In this document: one piece after another, positions 36,139 to 45,368 of the stretch
How the letters are laid out: each line of letters starts with the position of its first letter
Numbering within the stretch: the first letter of the stretch is position 1
Assembly (NCBI GenBank): GCA_009929375.1
Contig: SAAO01000031.1
Location: forward strand, 1-52,713
Direction: 5' to 3'
Length of the DNA stretch: 52,713 nt
Source: Bacteroidia bacterium
GTDB taxonomy: Bacteria; Bacteroidota; Bacteroidia; Bacteroidales; Paludibacteraceae
Program-made: the position numbers and the translations under genes
Notes under the pieces: model-generated
What the model was told of the DNA's origin: nothing
Database searches by the model: none
The model's input: only the letters and a program-made list of their open reading frames with translations

Positions 36139-37584
36139 ATGAAAACACTTGAACCCCAATTGTTGTGGAATTACTTTCACGACATTACCCAAATACCACG
36201 TCCTTCGAAAAAAGAAGAAAAGGTGATTGCTTATCTCAAAAACTTTGCTCAGCAGCAAAATCTTGGTTTCAAAACCGACGAAGCCGGTAATGTACTTATT
36301 CTTAAACCTGCTTCAGCTGGTTACGAAAATGCAAAAACCGTGATTTTGCAGGCACATATGGACATGGTTTGCGAAAAAAACAATGAAGTAGAGTTTAATT
36401 TCGATACGGACGCTATTCAGTATTTTATCGATGGCGATTTTGTGCGCGCTAAAGGTACTACGCTCGGAGGCGACAATGGTATCGGAATGGCAATGATGCT
36501 TGCTGTGCTTGCTTCAACCGATCTGAAACATCCTGCTATCGAATGTCTTTTTACTGTTGATGAAGAAACCGGACTGACAGGAGCTTTTGCGCTTGGAAAC
36601 GATTTTATGACCGGGAAAGTGTTGATAAATCTCGATTCGGAAGACGATGGCGTGATTTTTATTGGTTGTGCGGGCGGAATTGACACCACAGCCACTTTGC
36701 CTTATGAAGAAGAAAAAGCTCCCGAAGGTTATTTTGCTTTTACAGTAGCTGTAAAAGGTCTGAAAGGCGGACATTCAGGCGATGATATCAATAAGGGTCT
36801 TGGCAATGCAAATAAAATTCTGAATCGTTATTTATGGACTGTCAACAAAGAAACTGACCTGCGAATCAGTAAGATTGATGGTGGAAATCTGCGAAATGCA
36901 ATTCCGCGTGAAGCTTCGGCAACTGTTTGTGTGCCATGGTCCGAAAAAGAACGTGTACGTGTGTTACTTAACTATTATATTTCCGATGTGGAAAAGGAAA
37001 TCGGAGATACAGAGCCCGGTTTTAGCATGACACTCGAATCGGAAAAATTACCCGCCACTGTCATCGATAAAAAAGCTTCCGATGCACTTCTGAATGCGCT
37101 TTATGCTTGTCCGCATGGCGTAAAGGATATGAGTCGCGATATGCCCGGGCTCGTGGAAACTTCCACAAATCTGGCATCGATTAAAATGAAGGAAAAAGGT
37201 CAGATTCTGATTACAACCAGTCAGCGTAGTTCTGTGGAATCATCGAAATACGACATTGCGAATCAGGTGGAATCTGTGCTTTTGCTGGCAGGCGCTTCGG
37301 TCACACATGGCGATGGTTATCCGGGCTGGAAACCTAATGTGAAATCGGAAATTCTGAAAATTGCAGAGCAAAGCTACAGCGAACTTTTCAATGAAAAAGC
37401 CTCAGTGCGGGCTATTCACGCAGGGCTTGAGTGCGGATTATTCCTCGAAAAATATCCGTATCTGGATATGATTTCCATAGGGCCGCAAATGTATGGTGTG
37501 CACTCGCCCGACGAAAGACTCAGCATTAGTTCTACCCAAAAATGCTGGAAATGGTTGGTTAGTATTTTAGAGAAAAGCCATTGA
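36139..37584 (+). CDS. pepD: aminoacyl-histidine dipeptidase (Xaa-His dipeptidase)
   Basis: A 481-residue M20-family metallopeptidase that cleaves dipeptides such as carnosine. QAHMDMVCEK supplies the first zinc ligand, LGGDNGIGMAM and TVDEETGLTGA the bridging Asp and catalytic Glu, and a dimerisation lid lies at about 200-380. Length and motifs match the PepD class. No signal peptide, so it is cytoplasmic. A copy of the repeated terminator follows. Confidence 0.95.
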   Translation: MKTLEPQLLWNYFHDITQIPRPSKKEEKVIAYLKNFAQQQNLGFKTDEAGNVLILKPASAGYENAKTVILQAHMDMVCEKNNEVEFNFDTDAIQYFIDGDFVRAKGTTLGGDNGIGMAMMLAVLASTDLKHPAIECLFTVDEETGLTGAFALGNDFMTGKVLINLDSEDDGVIFIGCAGGIDTTATLPYEEEKAPEGYFAFTVAVKGLKGGHSGDDINKGLGNANKILNRYLWTVNKETDLRISKIDGGNLRNAIPREASATVCVPWSEKERVRVLLNYYISDVEKEIGDTEPGFSMTLESEKLPATVIDKKASDALLNALYACPHGVKDMSRDMPGLVETSTNLASIKMKEKGQILITTSQRSSVESSKYDIANQVESVLLLAGASVTHGDGYPGWKPNVKSEILKIAEQSYSELFNEKASVRAIHAGLECGLFLEKYPYLDMISIGPQMYGVHSPDERLSISSTQKCWKWLVSILEKSH

Positions 37585-37585
37585 A

Positions 37586-37630
37586 CATAAACAAAAAATC
37601 CTGTCGCAATAATGTAACAGGATTTTTTTT
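37586..37630 (+). terminator. pepD terminator, left copy of a repeated sequence
   Basis: AAAAAATCCTGT ... ACAGGA followed by eight T. It is nearly identical (41 of 45) to 44315-44359. Confidence 0.85.
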
Positions 37631-37849
37631 ATTTACGATGCCATCGTGCGGCAACGCTGAATGAAAAAGCTTTGAACTCGAATTAAAAACAGACATTTTC
37701 GGAATGTAATATCAGGATTTTTTAATCCGCTAAGCTGCAAATGTACATTTGGAAAATACTCATAAACTTGTGGTAGCTTTAAAACAAATCGGTATCATAT
37801 CGGAACACAGTTCCTTATAGTATATTCCGACGGGTTTACAAAACCCGTC

Positions 37850-37886
37850 GAACGTGTGCGAAGCTTAGTGCTTTAAAATAGCATAC
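37850..37886 (+). repeat. dispersed ~50-bp repeat, copy a
   Basis: Begins GAACGTGTGCGAAGCTTAG. The others are at 38002-38053 (copy b) and 44265-44316 (copy c). It is preceded by the 10-bp hairpin at 37828-37850. Confidence 0.8.
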
Positions 37887-37890
37887 CACT

Positions 37891-37921
37891 CTTCACGGAT
37901 ATGCCACCCTTCACGGATATG
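37891..37921 (+). repeat. tandem CTTCACGGATATG
   Basis: Two copies at 37891-37903 and 37909-37921. A related TCTCACGGATATG is at 44224-44236. Confidence 0.7.
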
Positions 37922-38001
37922 TTCTTTAAACGAGCAAATAATGGCGCTCGTTCGACGGGATTCGCAATTACTCCCTGTGGTCGTGACCTCTGGTTCCCGA
38001 G

Positions 38002-38053
38002 GAACGTATGCGAAGCTTAGTGCTTTAGGTAGCATATGCAGTTGGTCAGGGGA
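38002..38053 (+). repeat. dispersed ~50-bp repeat, copy b
   Basis: GAACGTATGCGAAGCTTAG, then GTGCTTT, GCATAT and CAGTTGGT. It shares all of these blocks with copy c. Confidence 0.8.
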
Positions 38054-38169
38054 AATAGTTGTGTTCTTTGAGTATTTTTGGTTTCAAGTAATTGACAGGA
38101 TGATTGTATAAAAAATGTCAAAAAATGATGCTAATGATCACGTAACGTGAAATAATTAAAAAATATATA

Positions 38170-38177
38170 TAATTTTG
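38170..38177 (+). promoter_or_regulatory. -7 box upstream of the 1875-residue gene
   Basis: TAATTTTG about 118 bases before the ATG. No clear -33. Confidence 0.4.
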
Positions 38178-38295
38178 TATCTCCTTTCGCTCAGATTCGA
38201 ATAATTATCTGTTGACTTTCCTCTAATCCCTGAGCAATCATTTTAATTAGTTAGTAGTTTAATACAACATATTCAACCTCCTAATTTATTTACAA

Positions 38296-41200
38296 ATGAA
38301 ACGAATACATTTATTAATGATTGCTGTCGGTGTCCGTAGCAAGCTTCTGTTTCTCTTTGTATTATTCATTACTCAAAACATTTTTAGTTTAACGTACAAT
38401 GTCACCGTACCTACAGGCACGAAAGCTTGCTACTTTGCCGGTGAAATCATTGGTTGGAGCCATCAGGCAATGACTAAAGTGGACGAAACCCACTACACAA
38501 TTTCGTTTGCAAATGCTAACCCTACACAGCCATATAAGTATTGCTCAGGGCCGGATTGGGGTTACGAAGAGCTTGATGCTGCAGGTGTGCCTATAGCTAA
38601 CCGAACCTACAATGTTGCCGATGTGGTTATCAAGTGGCGAGCTGTTTACGAACCGGGAGCTGTAGTAACTCAAATTGCCAATACGTTGAAAGTATCTTCC
38701 GGAACCGTTGTACGATATTCGTTTAACAGCACTTTTATTGGAGCAAGAACGGTAGATGTTTGGTTGCCTGCAGGATATTCGGCATCGAAAAAATACGCCG
38801 TACTCTATATGCACGACGGACAAATGTTATTTGATGCGACATCCACCTGGAATGGTCAGGAATGGAAAGTGGACGAAACCCTGGCGCAATTAATGAGTTC
38901 AGGCGAAATAAAGGATGTAGTAGTGGTAGGAATCTGGAACAGCAGCAACCGTTATGCCGAGTATTATCCCGAAAAATCGATGGATTATCTGCCTGCCAAT
39001 ATCAAAACGGCTAAATCCGCCGAAATGAATAACGATCCGAAAGCAGATGAATACCTGAAATTTATTGTTGATGAAGTAAAACCGTTTGTCGATAAAACTT
39101 ATTCAGTAAATACAGATGCCTCGAACACCTGTGTTGCAGGCTCAAGTATGGGCGGATTGATTTCGTGGTATGCCATGTGTGAATATCCGGCTGTTTTTGG
39201 CTCGGCCATTTGCATGTCGACTCACTGGGGAGTTTTGAACACCGATGATGCTTCCATTCCGGATTCGTTCCGGAAATACCTGCTCAGTAAACTGCCGTCA
39301 CCAACCACACATGCAATTTATTTCGATCACGGAACGATTGGGTTAGATGCCAATTATCCGCAGAATCAGGCTTTGGCTGATACTATCGTGCGGTTTAAAG
39401 GTTATACTACAACAAACTGGAAAACGCAGGTATTTACCGGCGACGACCACAACGAAACCTGCTGGGCAAACCGATTCAGTATTCCGGTAAAATTCATTAT
39501 TCCGAAGAATATTATTAATAAATCTCTGATTCTGAATACCGATCAATTAAACGGCAAAGGAATTTTATACAACACAACTGTGCCGGTTTCCTGGACTTCG
39601 TCTTCGGTACAAAATATCAAAATTGAATACTCGGTGAACAATGGTACGAACTGGAATCTGATAGCAGCTTCGGTTCCGGCAAGTCAACTGACGTACAACT
39701 GGACAACACCCTCTTACACAACCACCACTGCATTAATTCGTATTTCAGATGCGTCGGATAATTCATTAAGTTCGGTAAGCAGTGTTTTTACCATAGCGCC
39801 GGCAATAACCAACATTAGCTTTTCGGTGGATGCCAGTGTGCTTATATCGGAGAATAAATTCAATCCGGCAACTGACAAACTCTATATTCGCGGATCGTTC
39901 AACAATTACGAATTAACCCATCGGTTGAAAGCCGGCAACAACAACATTTATTCGCTAACGATTCCGCTGGCTTCGAACATATACATCGACTACAAGTATT
40001 TCAGTACAGCTGTCAACGCTGATAACACGGGTTGGGAAAACAATTTCCCCGCGAGCTACAATGGCAACCGGCACATAAGCTTTGGCACCAATCACCTGAC
40101 ACTCGCAACTGTGTACTACAACGATGTAGATATGAATCTGAGCAAAACATCCGATCATTTTACGGTGATTTATAATGTGCAGGATCAGAATGCGATTGAC
40201 TATTTTCTGCAACGCATGGAAATATTGCATAAAATCGTTTCGGAAGCTCTTCAGGTTACTCCTACCGAAAAGACCACCATTTATCTGTACAAAGATCTGG
40301 CACATTTGCATTTGGCACAGGGCTATCCCGAAAATTCCGATTGGTCGACAGGTTCGGCTTACGGAAAAAATCTGCTGATTATGCTTTCGCCAGCTAAAAT
40401 GGGAATGAATGATGCGCTCGGACTTTGTGCTCATGAATATACGCATTGCCTGAATGCCACCAAAACGAAAGTCACACTACCAGCATGGCTCAACGAAGGC
40501 GTGGCTTGCTATTTCGGCAGAAACTTTTCCACCAAAGACTGGATTAAATCGGTGATGGACGTCAAAGGCAAACCCGATATTGCCACCGTGTTCGACACCG
40601 ATATGGGTTATGCATATTCGTCGATTGTGGCCTATTACATTATCAAAACCAAAGGAATGGCTGCTATGGCTAAATTCGTTGAAAATATGAATTATGCTGA
40701 TATTGGTTATGCAAATCTGGCAGCATTACAAACGGCATGGCATGCGTTTCTGGACACATATCTGAATACGCAAACCTCTGTAAACGTAAAATTTTCGGTA
40801 AACATGGCCGATATGATTGCATCGAAATTCTTCATTCCGGGCGCCGATAAAGTGTATGTAAAAGGAGATGAGTATGGTCTCGGCACAAAAGAAATGACGC
40901 TTGAATCAGGAACAATTTATTCGGTAACAATACCTGTGAATACCTACTCGCTGAACGAGTATAAATTTTATACCAATTCAGCAACTGCGCCAAACAACGG
41001 ATTGGAACTCAACACCGACGAAACAGTGTCGGGTTACCGTTTACTGGATATCACCAACAGTGCAGTAACGCTGAGTGCTGTTACTTTCAACTCATCGGCA
41101 ATGGCAGCCATCCAGGGAGTGGATATGGCGAAAATTTATAACAAAATTGAAGTATTGAGATACCACGGGAAAATATGGAACAATCCGGCATTCAGTGCAT

Positions 41201-43923
41201 TCAAATACTCATTCAAATTATTATCTGCAACCGAATATCAAAGTCAGAAACCAACCGATGCTTTTGCTTTCGATGCCGGATTTGTAGCTACCGATGGAAC
41301 CATCAATATAAGCGAGCCAACTACCACAGAACAAAAAGCGGTTTTTGCAAATACCACACAAGTGGCGGTTTATTATCTGTGTCAGTCGTATATGTATTAT
41401 TTTTATCAAACACGCAATTTGCCTTTGTTGTTTAAAGTAGGTTTTCCTGTTTTCGAAGCCGGAATTCTTCCGAATGATGCCACTATCAAAACGGCCGTTA
41501 ATGCTTATGGTGGCAGCTTCTCGTCGTTCGATGTATTGAATAACAGAACAACTTTTATCACCAATAATGGATTGGCTGTTGCCGGAGCTTTTGCCGAGTT
41601 TATGAGCATTTTCAAAAACTGGGGTTACCCCAATATTACCACCATCAATGCTTCAGGCTTCGATGTGATGAACGGCTGGTGGAATGTGGATAATCTGGCA
41701 GGGCTACTCGCCGATTTCAATCGTTATACTTACAGCAGATTCCTGCAACCTGACGAAAGTTTACGGGTGAAACTATTTCTTGAAACCAATCATTTTAAAT
41801 TCTACACCCGTCCGGTGGATGGCGCATTGAATTTTCCGTATTTTTCGGAAGTAACGGAACCTGCGTATGTGGAATACAGTAATAATTTTGGAGTAAAACA
41901 TGGCGAAAAATTAAGCTACTTCACGCTACCTGCCTGTGTCGATGGCGAACTGGAAGGATCGGGTTGTAATGGTCAACCACCTGTACGAATTACCGGGGGA
42001 ACCGCTTGGTCGTCGGGAATGCATTCTACCTGCGCGTTCTCAGCGGATCAATTGTCAATGTTTTATCACATGAACCGCCACGAACTGGCACATGCTTTTC
42101 AGGGAATTTTACCTCAGGGAACTGTTACCGCATGGTTAAACGAAGGTTTTCCTCAGTTTTGCGCTGCCGGCCCGCTAACCGAAACATCGCTCAATGAAAT
42201 GCGCCAGAACGGTATTGACTGTATGGCCAACGCCATCAAGTATTTTGGTCACCGGCCAACATACGAGGAAACACGCATTTATCCATCGCCCGATTATGGG
42301 TACTATACTCTGGGGCAAATTTTTATCGACTATCAGTACCGGAAAGGTGGATATCCACTGGTCAAAGCCATACAGGTAAATGATCTGGTAGCATATCAAT
42401 CGTTAGGTTATACATCAGCACAAGCTTTTCTCGACGATTTTTATTTCGACTTTGATGTGCGGGTACAACAGTTGCCAATTGCCACTTTAATAAATCCTTT
42501 AGCAGATAAAGACGAAACTAATTCAACGGTAAATATAAGCTGGACACCACTAAAAGCTGACATAAAACTCAATGTATCGGTATCCGTTGACGATGCAAAA
42601 ACATGGACGGAAGTAGTGACCCGAACCACAGGCACATCGTGTGTATGGAATTCAGGAAGTCTGTCGACCCGTTTTTATATCAAAATATCAGCTCCTGATA
42701 ATTTGGATGTCTCAACTACTTACGGACCGTTCATAAAGACAGACTTGACGAAAATCAATATCATTTCGCCCACCTTAAATAATTATGTGATTAGTGGCGA
42801 CAGCACTGCAATTAAATGGGCATCAACCGGAATTCAAAATATCAAAATTGATTACTCACTTAACAATGGTGCTAACTGGACAACAATTACGAATAATACT
42901 TCGACAGCTGCCAATATATATAATTGGATTGTTCCTACTGAAATTTCCGGAAGTTGCAAACTGCGTTTAACCGATATAACAAACAATGCAAATTACAGCC
43001 AGGGCGATGCATTTACCATTGTAAAACCAAACGAAGTGGGCGGACCATATTTGTACGACAAAAATACGTTGTTGCTCTTGCACTTCGACAATGACCTGAA
43101 TAATCGCAGCAAGGCAGCACCAAATGCGGTGGGCGATATACTTAATCTGACAAGCGAAGCATCGACCATTTCAAATCTTGGCTTGAGTTATAAAAACAGT
43201 TCATCACTTTCTGTACCGCATCATGCCAATCTGAATCTTACCGGTGACTGGACCATCGAAGCCTGGGTAAAACTAACCGCCTACAATGCCAACAGTAATA
43301 TGTATATTTTCTGGAAACCAGGTGATACAGATGCGTATTTGTCAAATTATTCACTCGAAGTGAATCCGTGGTGGGGAAATGTATTTTATGGATATTATTT
43401 CTCTGAATTGAAAAATAGAATTGGAATTACAGGAAGTAGTCCTACACTTAACGAATGGTATCATATTGCTTTTATGAGAGATACTAAAAAGAAGCAAATC
43501 AAGGTTGTTGTACGCGATAAAAACAGAATACAGATTTCGGAAACATCAGCAACTTATACTGACGGAATGACACTTTTAAATACAAAAGATTTATTATTAG
43601 GTACAGGACTTAGTGGATATATAGATGAGGTACGTATAAGTAATATTGTAAGAACATTTATAAAAACGGATATTGATAATCCGCATACCAATCGGAAAGC
43701 TGAAATTTATCCAAATCCGGCGTCAGGTTCATTTGTGCTTCGTTCACTTTCCGGTAATTGTCACATCAATATCATGTCGGTGAATGGCAAAGTACTGTTG
43801 AGTAAAAATACAGAAGGTTCTGTCACCGAAGCAATCGATATTTCTAATTATGAGAAAGGAATTTATATTGTGCAGCTTATTCAGGAAAACAGAACATTTA
43901 CAACGAAATTGATAATTAAATAA
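38296..43923 (+). CDS. giant multidomain T9SS cargo: esterase plus three gluzincin-like repeats
   Basis: 1875 residues, secreted. Signal peptide to about residue 31, then a CBM20-like module (32-125) and a Fes/esterase-D-type alpha/beta hydrolase (about 128-405; nucleophile Ser284 in GSSMGG, His385). Next come an Ig-like domain (410-500) and a CBM-like module (503-615), then metallopeptidase-like domain 1 (HEYTH 713-717, Glu734 in WLNEG). A second CBM-like module (826-940) leads to a region where YLCQS (1027-1031) replaces HExxH, then domain 3 (HELAH 1262-1266, Glu1283 in WLNEG). Two Ig-like domains, a LamG-like domain (about 1590-1790) and a T9SS sorting domain (about 1803-1875) finish it. 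Domain identities are by motif and layout; the substrate is unknown. It is flanked by repeats on both sides. Confidence 0.8.
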   Translation: MKRIHLLMIAVGVRSKLLFLFVLFITQNIFSLTYNVTVPTGTKACYFAGEIIGWSHQAMTKVDETHYTISFANANPTQPYKYCSGPDWGYEELDAAGVPIANRTYNVADVVIKWRAVYEPGAVVTQIANTLKVSSGTVVRYSFNSTFIGARTVDVWLPAGYSASKKYAVLYMHDGQMLFDATSTWNGQEWKVDETLAQLMSSGEIKDVVVVGIWNSSNRYAEYYPEKSMDYLPANIKTAKSAEMNNDPKADEYLKFIVDEVKPFVDKTYSVNTDASNTCVAGSSMGGLISWYAMCEYPAVFGSAICMSTHWGVLNTDDASIPDSFRKYLLSKLPSPTTHAIYFDHGTIGLDANYPQNQALADTIVRFKGYTTTNWKTQVFTGDDHNETCWANRFSIPVKFIIPKNIINKSLILNTDQLNGKGILYNTTVPVSWTSSSVQNIKIEYSVNNGTNWNLIAASVPASQLTYNWTTPSYTTTTALIRISDASDNSLSSVSSVFTIAPAITNISFSVDASVLISENKFNPATDKLYIRGSFNNYELTHRLKAGNNNIYSLTIPLASNIYIDYKYFSTAVNADNTGWENNFPASYNGNRHISFGTNHLTLATVYYNDVDMNLSKTSDHFTVIYNVQDQNAIDYFLQRMEILHKIVSEALQVTPTEKTTIYLYKDLAHLHLAQGYPENSDWSTGSAYGKNLLIMLSPAKMGMNDALGLCAHEYTHCLNATKTKVTLPAWLNEGVACYFGRNFSTKDWIKSVMDVKGKPDIATVFDTDMGYAYSSIVAYYIIKTKGMAAMAKFVENMNYADIGYANLAALQTAWHAFLDTYLNTQTSVNVKFSVNMADMIASKFFIPGADKVYVKGDEYGLGTKEMTLESGTIYSVTIPVNTYSLNEYKFYTNSATAPNNGLELNTDETVSGYRLLDITNSAVTLSAVTFNSSAMAAIQGVDMAKIYNKIEVLRYHGKIWNNPAFSAFKYSFKLLSATEYQSQKPTDAFAFDAGFVATDGTINISEPTTTEQKAVFANTTQVAVYYLCQSYMYYFYQTRNLPLLFKVGFPVFEAGILPNDATIKTAVNAYGGSFSSFDVLNNRTTFITNNGLAVAGAFAEFMSIFKNWGYPNITTINASGFDVMNGWWNVDNLAGLLADFNRYTYSRFLQPDESLRVKLFLETNHFKFYTRPVDGALNFPYFSEVTEPAYVEYSNNFGVKHGEKLSYFTLPACVDGELEGSGCNGQPPVRITGGTAWSSGMHSTCAFSADQLSMFYHMNRHELAHAFQGILPQGTVTAWLNEGFPQFCAAGPLTETSLNEMRQNGIDCMANAIKYFGHRPTYEETRIYPSPDYGYYTLGQIFIDYQYRKGGYPLVKAIQVNDLVAYQSLGYTSAQAFLDDFYFDFDVRVQQLPIATLINPLADKDETNSTVNISWTPLKADIKLNVSVSVDDAKTWTEVVTRTTGTSCVWNSGSLSTRFYIKISAPDNLDVSTTYGPFIKTDLTKINIISPTLNNYVISGDSTAIKWASTGIQNIKIDYSLNNGANWTTITNNTSTAANIYNWIVPTEISGSCKLRLTDITNNANYSQGDAFTIVKPNEVGGPYLYDKNTLLLLHFDNDLNNRSKAAPNAVGDILNLTSEASTISNLGLSYKNSSSLSVPHHANLNLTGDWTIEAWVKLTAYNANSNMYIFWKPGDTDAYLSNYSLEVNPWWGNVFYGYYFSELKNRIGITGSSPTLNEWYHIAFMRDTKKKQIKVVVRDKNRIQISETSATYTDGMTLLNTKDLLLGTGLSGYIDEVRISNIVRTFIKTDIDNPHTNRKAEIYPNPASGSFVLRSLSGNCHINIMSVNGKVLLSKNTEGSVTEAIDISNYEKGIYIVQLIQENRTFTTKLIIK

Positions 43924-44036
43924 CACTACTGACCGACTAAATATCTGAGATTCTTCTCCGCCGCGGCGGAGAGGAATCTAATAAGCTAAAAAATCTAATT
44001 CAAACTATCTTTTATCGGTCAGTAGTGATTAAATAA
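43915..44036. mobile_element. MITE-like element with 9-bp target duplication
   Basis: CACTACTGACCGA (43924-43936) and its exact complement (44015-44027) bound a 104-bp element. ATTAAATAA stands immediately left (43915-43923) and right (44028-44036), as expected for a target duplication; the left copy is the final codons and stop of the giant gene. Inside is a near-perfect palindrome (43948-43979, CTCCGCCG/CGGCGGAG core). No transposase is encoded. Confidence 0.75.
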
Positions 44037-44054
44037 AACAAAGTATTTTTGAAC

Positions 44055-44097
44055 GATGCTGTCTCAAAAGTGTTCTGCTTTCTTTTGAGACAGCCTC
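44055..44097. mobile_element. pair of IS-end-like inverted repeats (relic)
   Basis: GATGCTGTCTCAAAAG (44055-44070) pairs with CTTTTGAGACAGCCTC (44082-44097), one mismatch, 11-base spacer. The GAGGCTGTCTCAAAA-like ends resemble tips I associate with IS families in Bacteroidota. A short minus-strand translation from 44182 to 44120 (KKAAAKHFVWI then stop) could be a transposase tail, but this is weak. A hairpin terminator is the alternative. Confidence 0.4.
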
Positions 44098-44264
44098 AGT
44101 TTCTCAAAAACCTACTATATCCACACAAAATGCTTTGCAGCGGCTTTTTTGCTGTATTTTGTGCGTTGTTGTCTGTAGATTAAAAAGTTACTCCCGTGTC
44201 AGTAGTTGGCTTCAGAGTATCGTTCTCACGGATATGTCCATTGAAATAAGTCAAAAATCCCGTC

Positions 44265-44316
44265 GAACGTATGCGAAGCCCGGTGCTTTAAAATAGCATA
44301 TCCAGTTGGTAGGGCA
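44265..44316 (+). repeat. dispersed ~50-bp repeat, copy c
   Basis: GAACGTATGCGAAGC, GTGCTTTAAAATAGCATAT and CAGTTGGT as in copies a and b. It runs directly into the repeated terminator. Confidence 0.8.
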
Positions 44317-44359
44317 TAAACAAAAAATCCTGTCGCAAAATTGTGACAGGATTTTTTTA
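44315..44359 (-). terminator. tetR terminator, right copy of a repeated sequence
   Basis: AAAAAATCCTGTC (44322-44334) pairs with 44345-44357, with A/T tracts on both sides. It ends the minus-strand TetR gene. Confidence 0.8.
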
Positions 44360-44377
44360 TGTGATAAAACGGATTTC

Positions 44378-45079
44378 TCAGAAGCATTTGTCAATGATGT
44401 CTTCGCTTACCCCTTCGGCCCGGAGTTTGTTTTTTATGCTTTCGATTCGTTCTTCTTTTTCAAGTTTTTCGAATAATAAATTCGTAAGCTGACGTACGCC
44501 CTCTTTGAATCGTTCTTTTCCTGCGCGACTGTTATAATCCACATCGCAGAAAAGTGAACGTTTCCTGTGTAAAATCAAATAATAAATACCCGAGATCATT
44601 ACTGCTGATATCACATTGATGTCCAGGCTTGAATCCCTGAATTTGTGTTCAAGAAGCCTGATGAGTGGTTCGTTGATCGACTCACGAAGCTGTGCAGTAC
44701 GGCGGGTCGTGGGGTTGTCGTCCGACAGCTCCCAGATAAGTAGCTGCTGCATACCTTTGTTTTTAAGCAGCGACTGTATGAGCGTTTGCAAAATCCAGTG
44801 AAGGCTTTCCTCTTCTTTCAGGTCGGTTGGCATGCTTGCCAGAATAGTACCGAGCCAGTAGTCGTACTTGCGGGTATACACATCGAAAAGTTCTTCGAGA
44901 TTTGCAAACCTGCGATAAAAAACAGCAGGTTCTATTTTTGCTTTGTTGGCTACAGCAGTAAGTGTAAGATTCCGGTAACCTACTTCCTCAATCAGTGAAT
45001 CAACAGCCTGCATCACATCACGTTCGATGGCTGCTTTGGTTCTTCTGTATCTCTTTTTCTTTTCAAGTTCCTCAGCCAT
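44378..45079 (-). CDS. TetR-family transcriptional regulator
   Basis: A 233-residue regulator. A basic N-terminus (LEKKKRYRRTKAAIE) precedes a TetR-type helix-turn-helix (about 15-62; VGYRNLTLTAVANKAKIEPAVFYRRFANLEELF). The C-terminal helical ligand domain is not recognisable, and the last residues form a charged helix. It is divergent from sufB, with the two promoters about 240 bases apart, but nothing in the sequence ties it to sufB regulation. Confidence 0.85.
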   Translation of the reverse strand: MAEELEKKKRYRRTKAAIERDVMQAVDSLIEEVGYRNLTLTAVANKAKIEPAVFYRRFANLEELFDVYTRKYDYWLGTILASMPTDLKEEESLHWILQTLIQSLLKNKGMQQLLIWELSDDNPTTRRTAQLRESINEPLIRLLEHKFRDSSLDINVISAVMISGIYYLILHRKRSLFCDVDYNSRAGKERFKEGVRQLTNLLFEKLEKEERIESIKNKLRAEGVSEDIIDKCF

Positions 45080-45114
45080 AAAATATTTCTGTTTGAAAAA
45101 ATTGTTTTGCTATG

Positions 45115-45122
45115 CAAAGATA
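45115..45122 (-). promoter_or_regulatory. -7 box of the tetR gene
   Basis: TATCTTTG on the minus strand, 35 bases upstream of the ATG at 45079. Confidence 0.5.
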
Positions 45123-45360
45123 TTATTTTTTCGCAAATACGATAAGGGGGTTAATTAATTAGTTTGAAAAATGATTTTTATATTTATTTCCTTATACTTC
45201 AATCTGAAAACGAGCTTTAAGGCTAAACGTTGTCTCAGCTAAAGGTTTAAAATCCAAAAATCTGTCAAATATAGTTGGCATGTAAAACAAAAACAACAAA
45301 CAGACTGTTATCTGCGTACATTAGCACTTCAGAATGGCATGAAGAAGTGCAATTTTTTCG

Positions 45361-45368
45361 TATTTTTG
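45361..45368 (+). promoter_or_regulatory. -7 box of the suf operon
   Basis: TATTTTTG, 63 bases before the sufB ATG. -33 not apparent. Confidence 0.5.

Larger units (their letters stand above)
37585..38295. other. repeat-rich gap of 711 bases
   Basis: Holds the pepD terminator, a perfect 10-bp hairpin (37828-37837 with 37841-37850), two copies of a ~50-bp repeat, a tandem pair of CTTCACGGATATG, and a -7 box at 38170-38177. No coding signal was found. Confidence 0.8.
43924..44377. other. repeat-dense gap of 454 bases
   Basis: Contains the MITE-like element, the IS-end-like pair, a TCTCACGGATATG motif, repeat copy c and the repeated terminator. No gene seen. Confidence 0.75.

Noticed and set aside
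44156-44163. 8-bp inverted repeat with 44124-44131 as an IS end
   Set aside because: Too short and AT-rich to support a call on its own.
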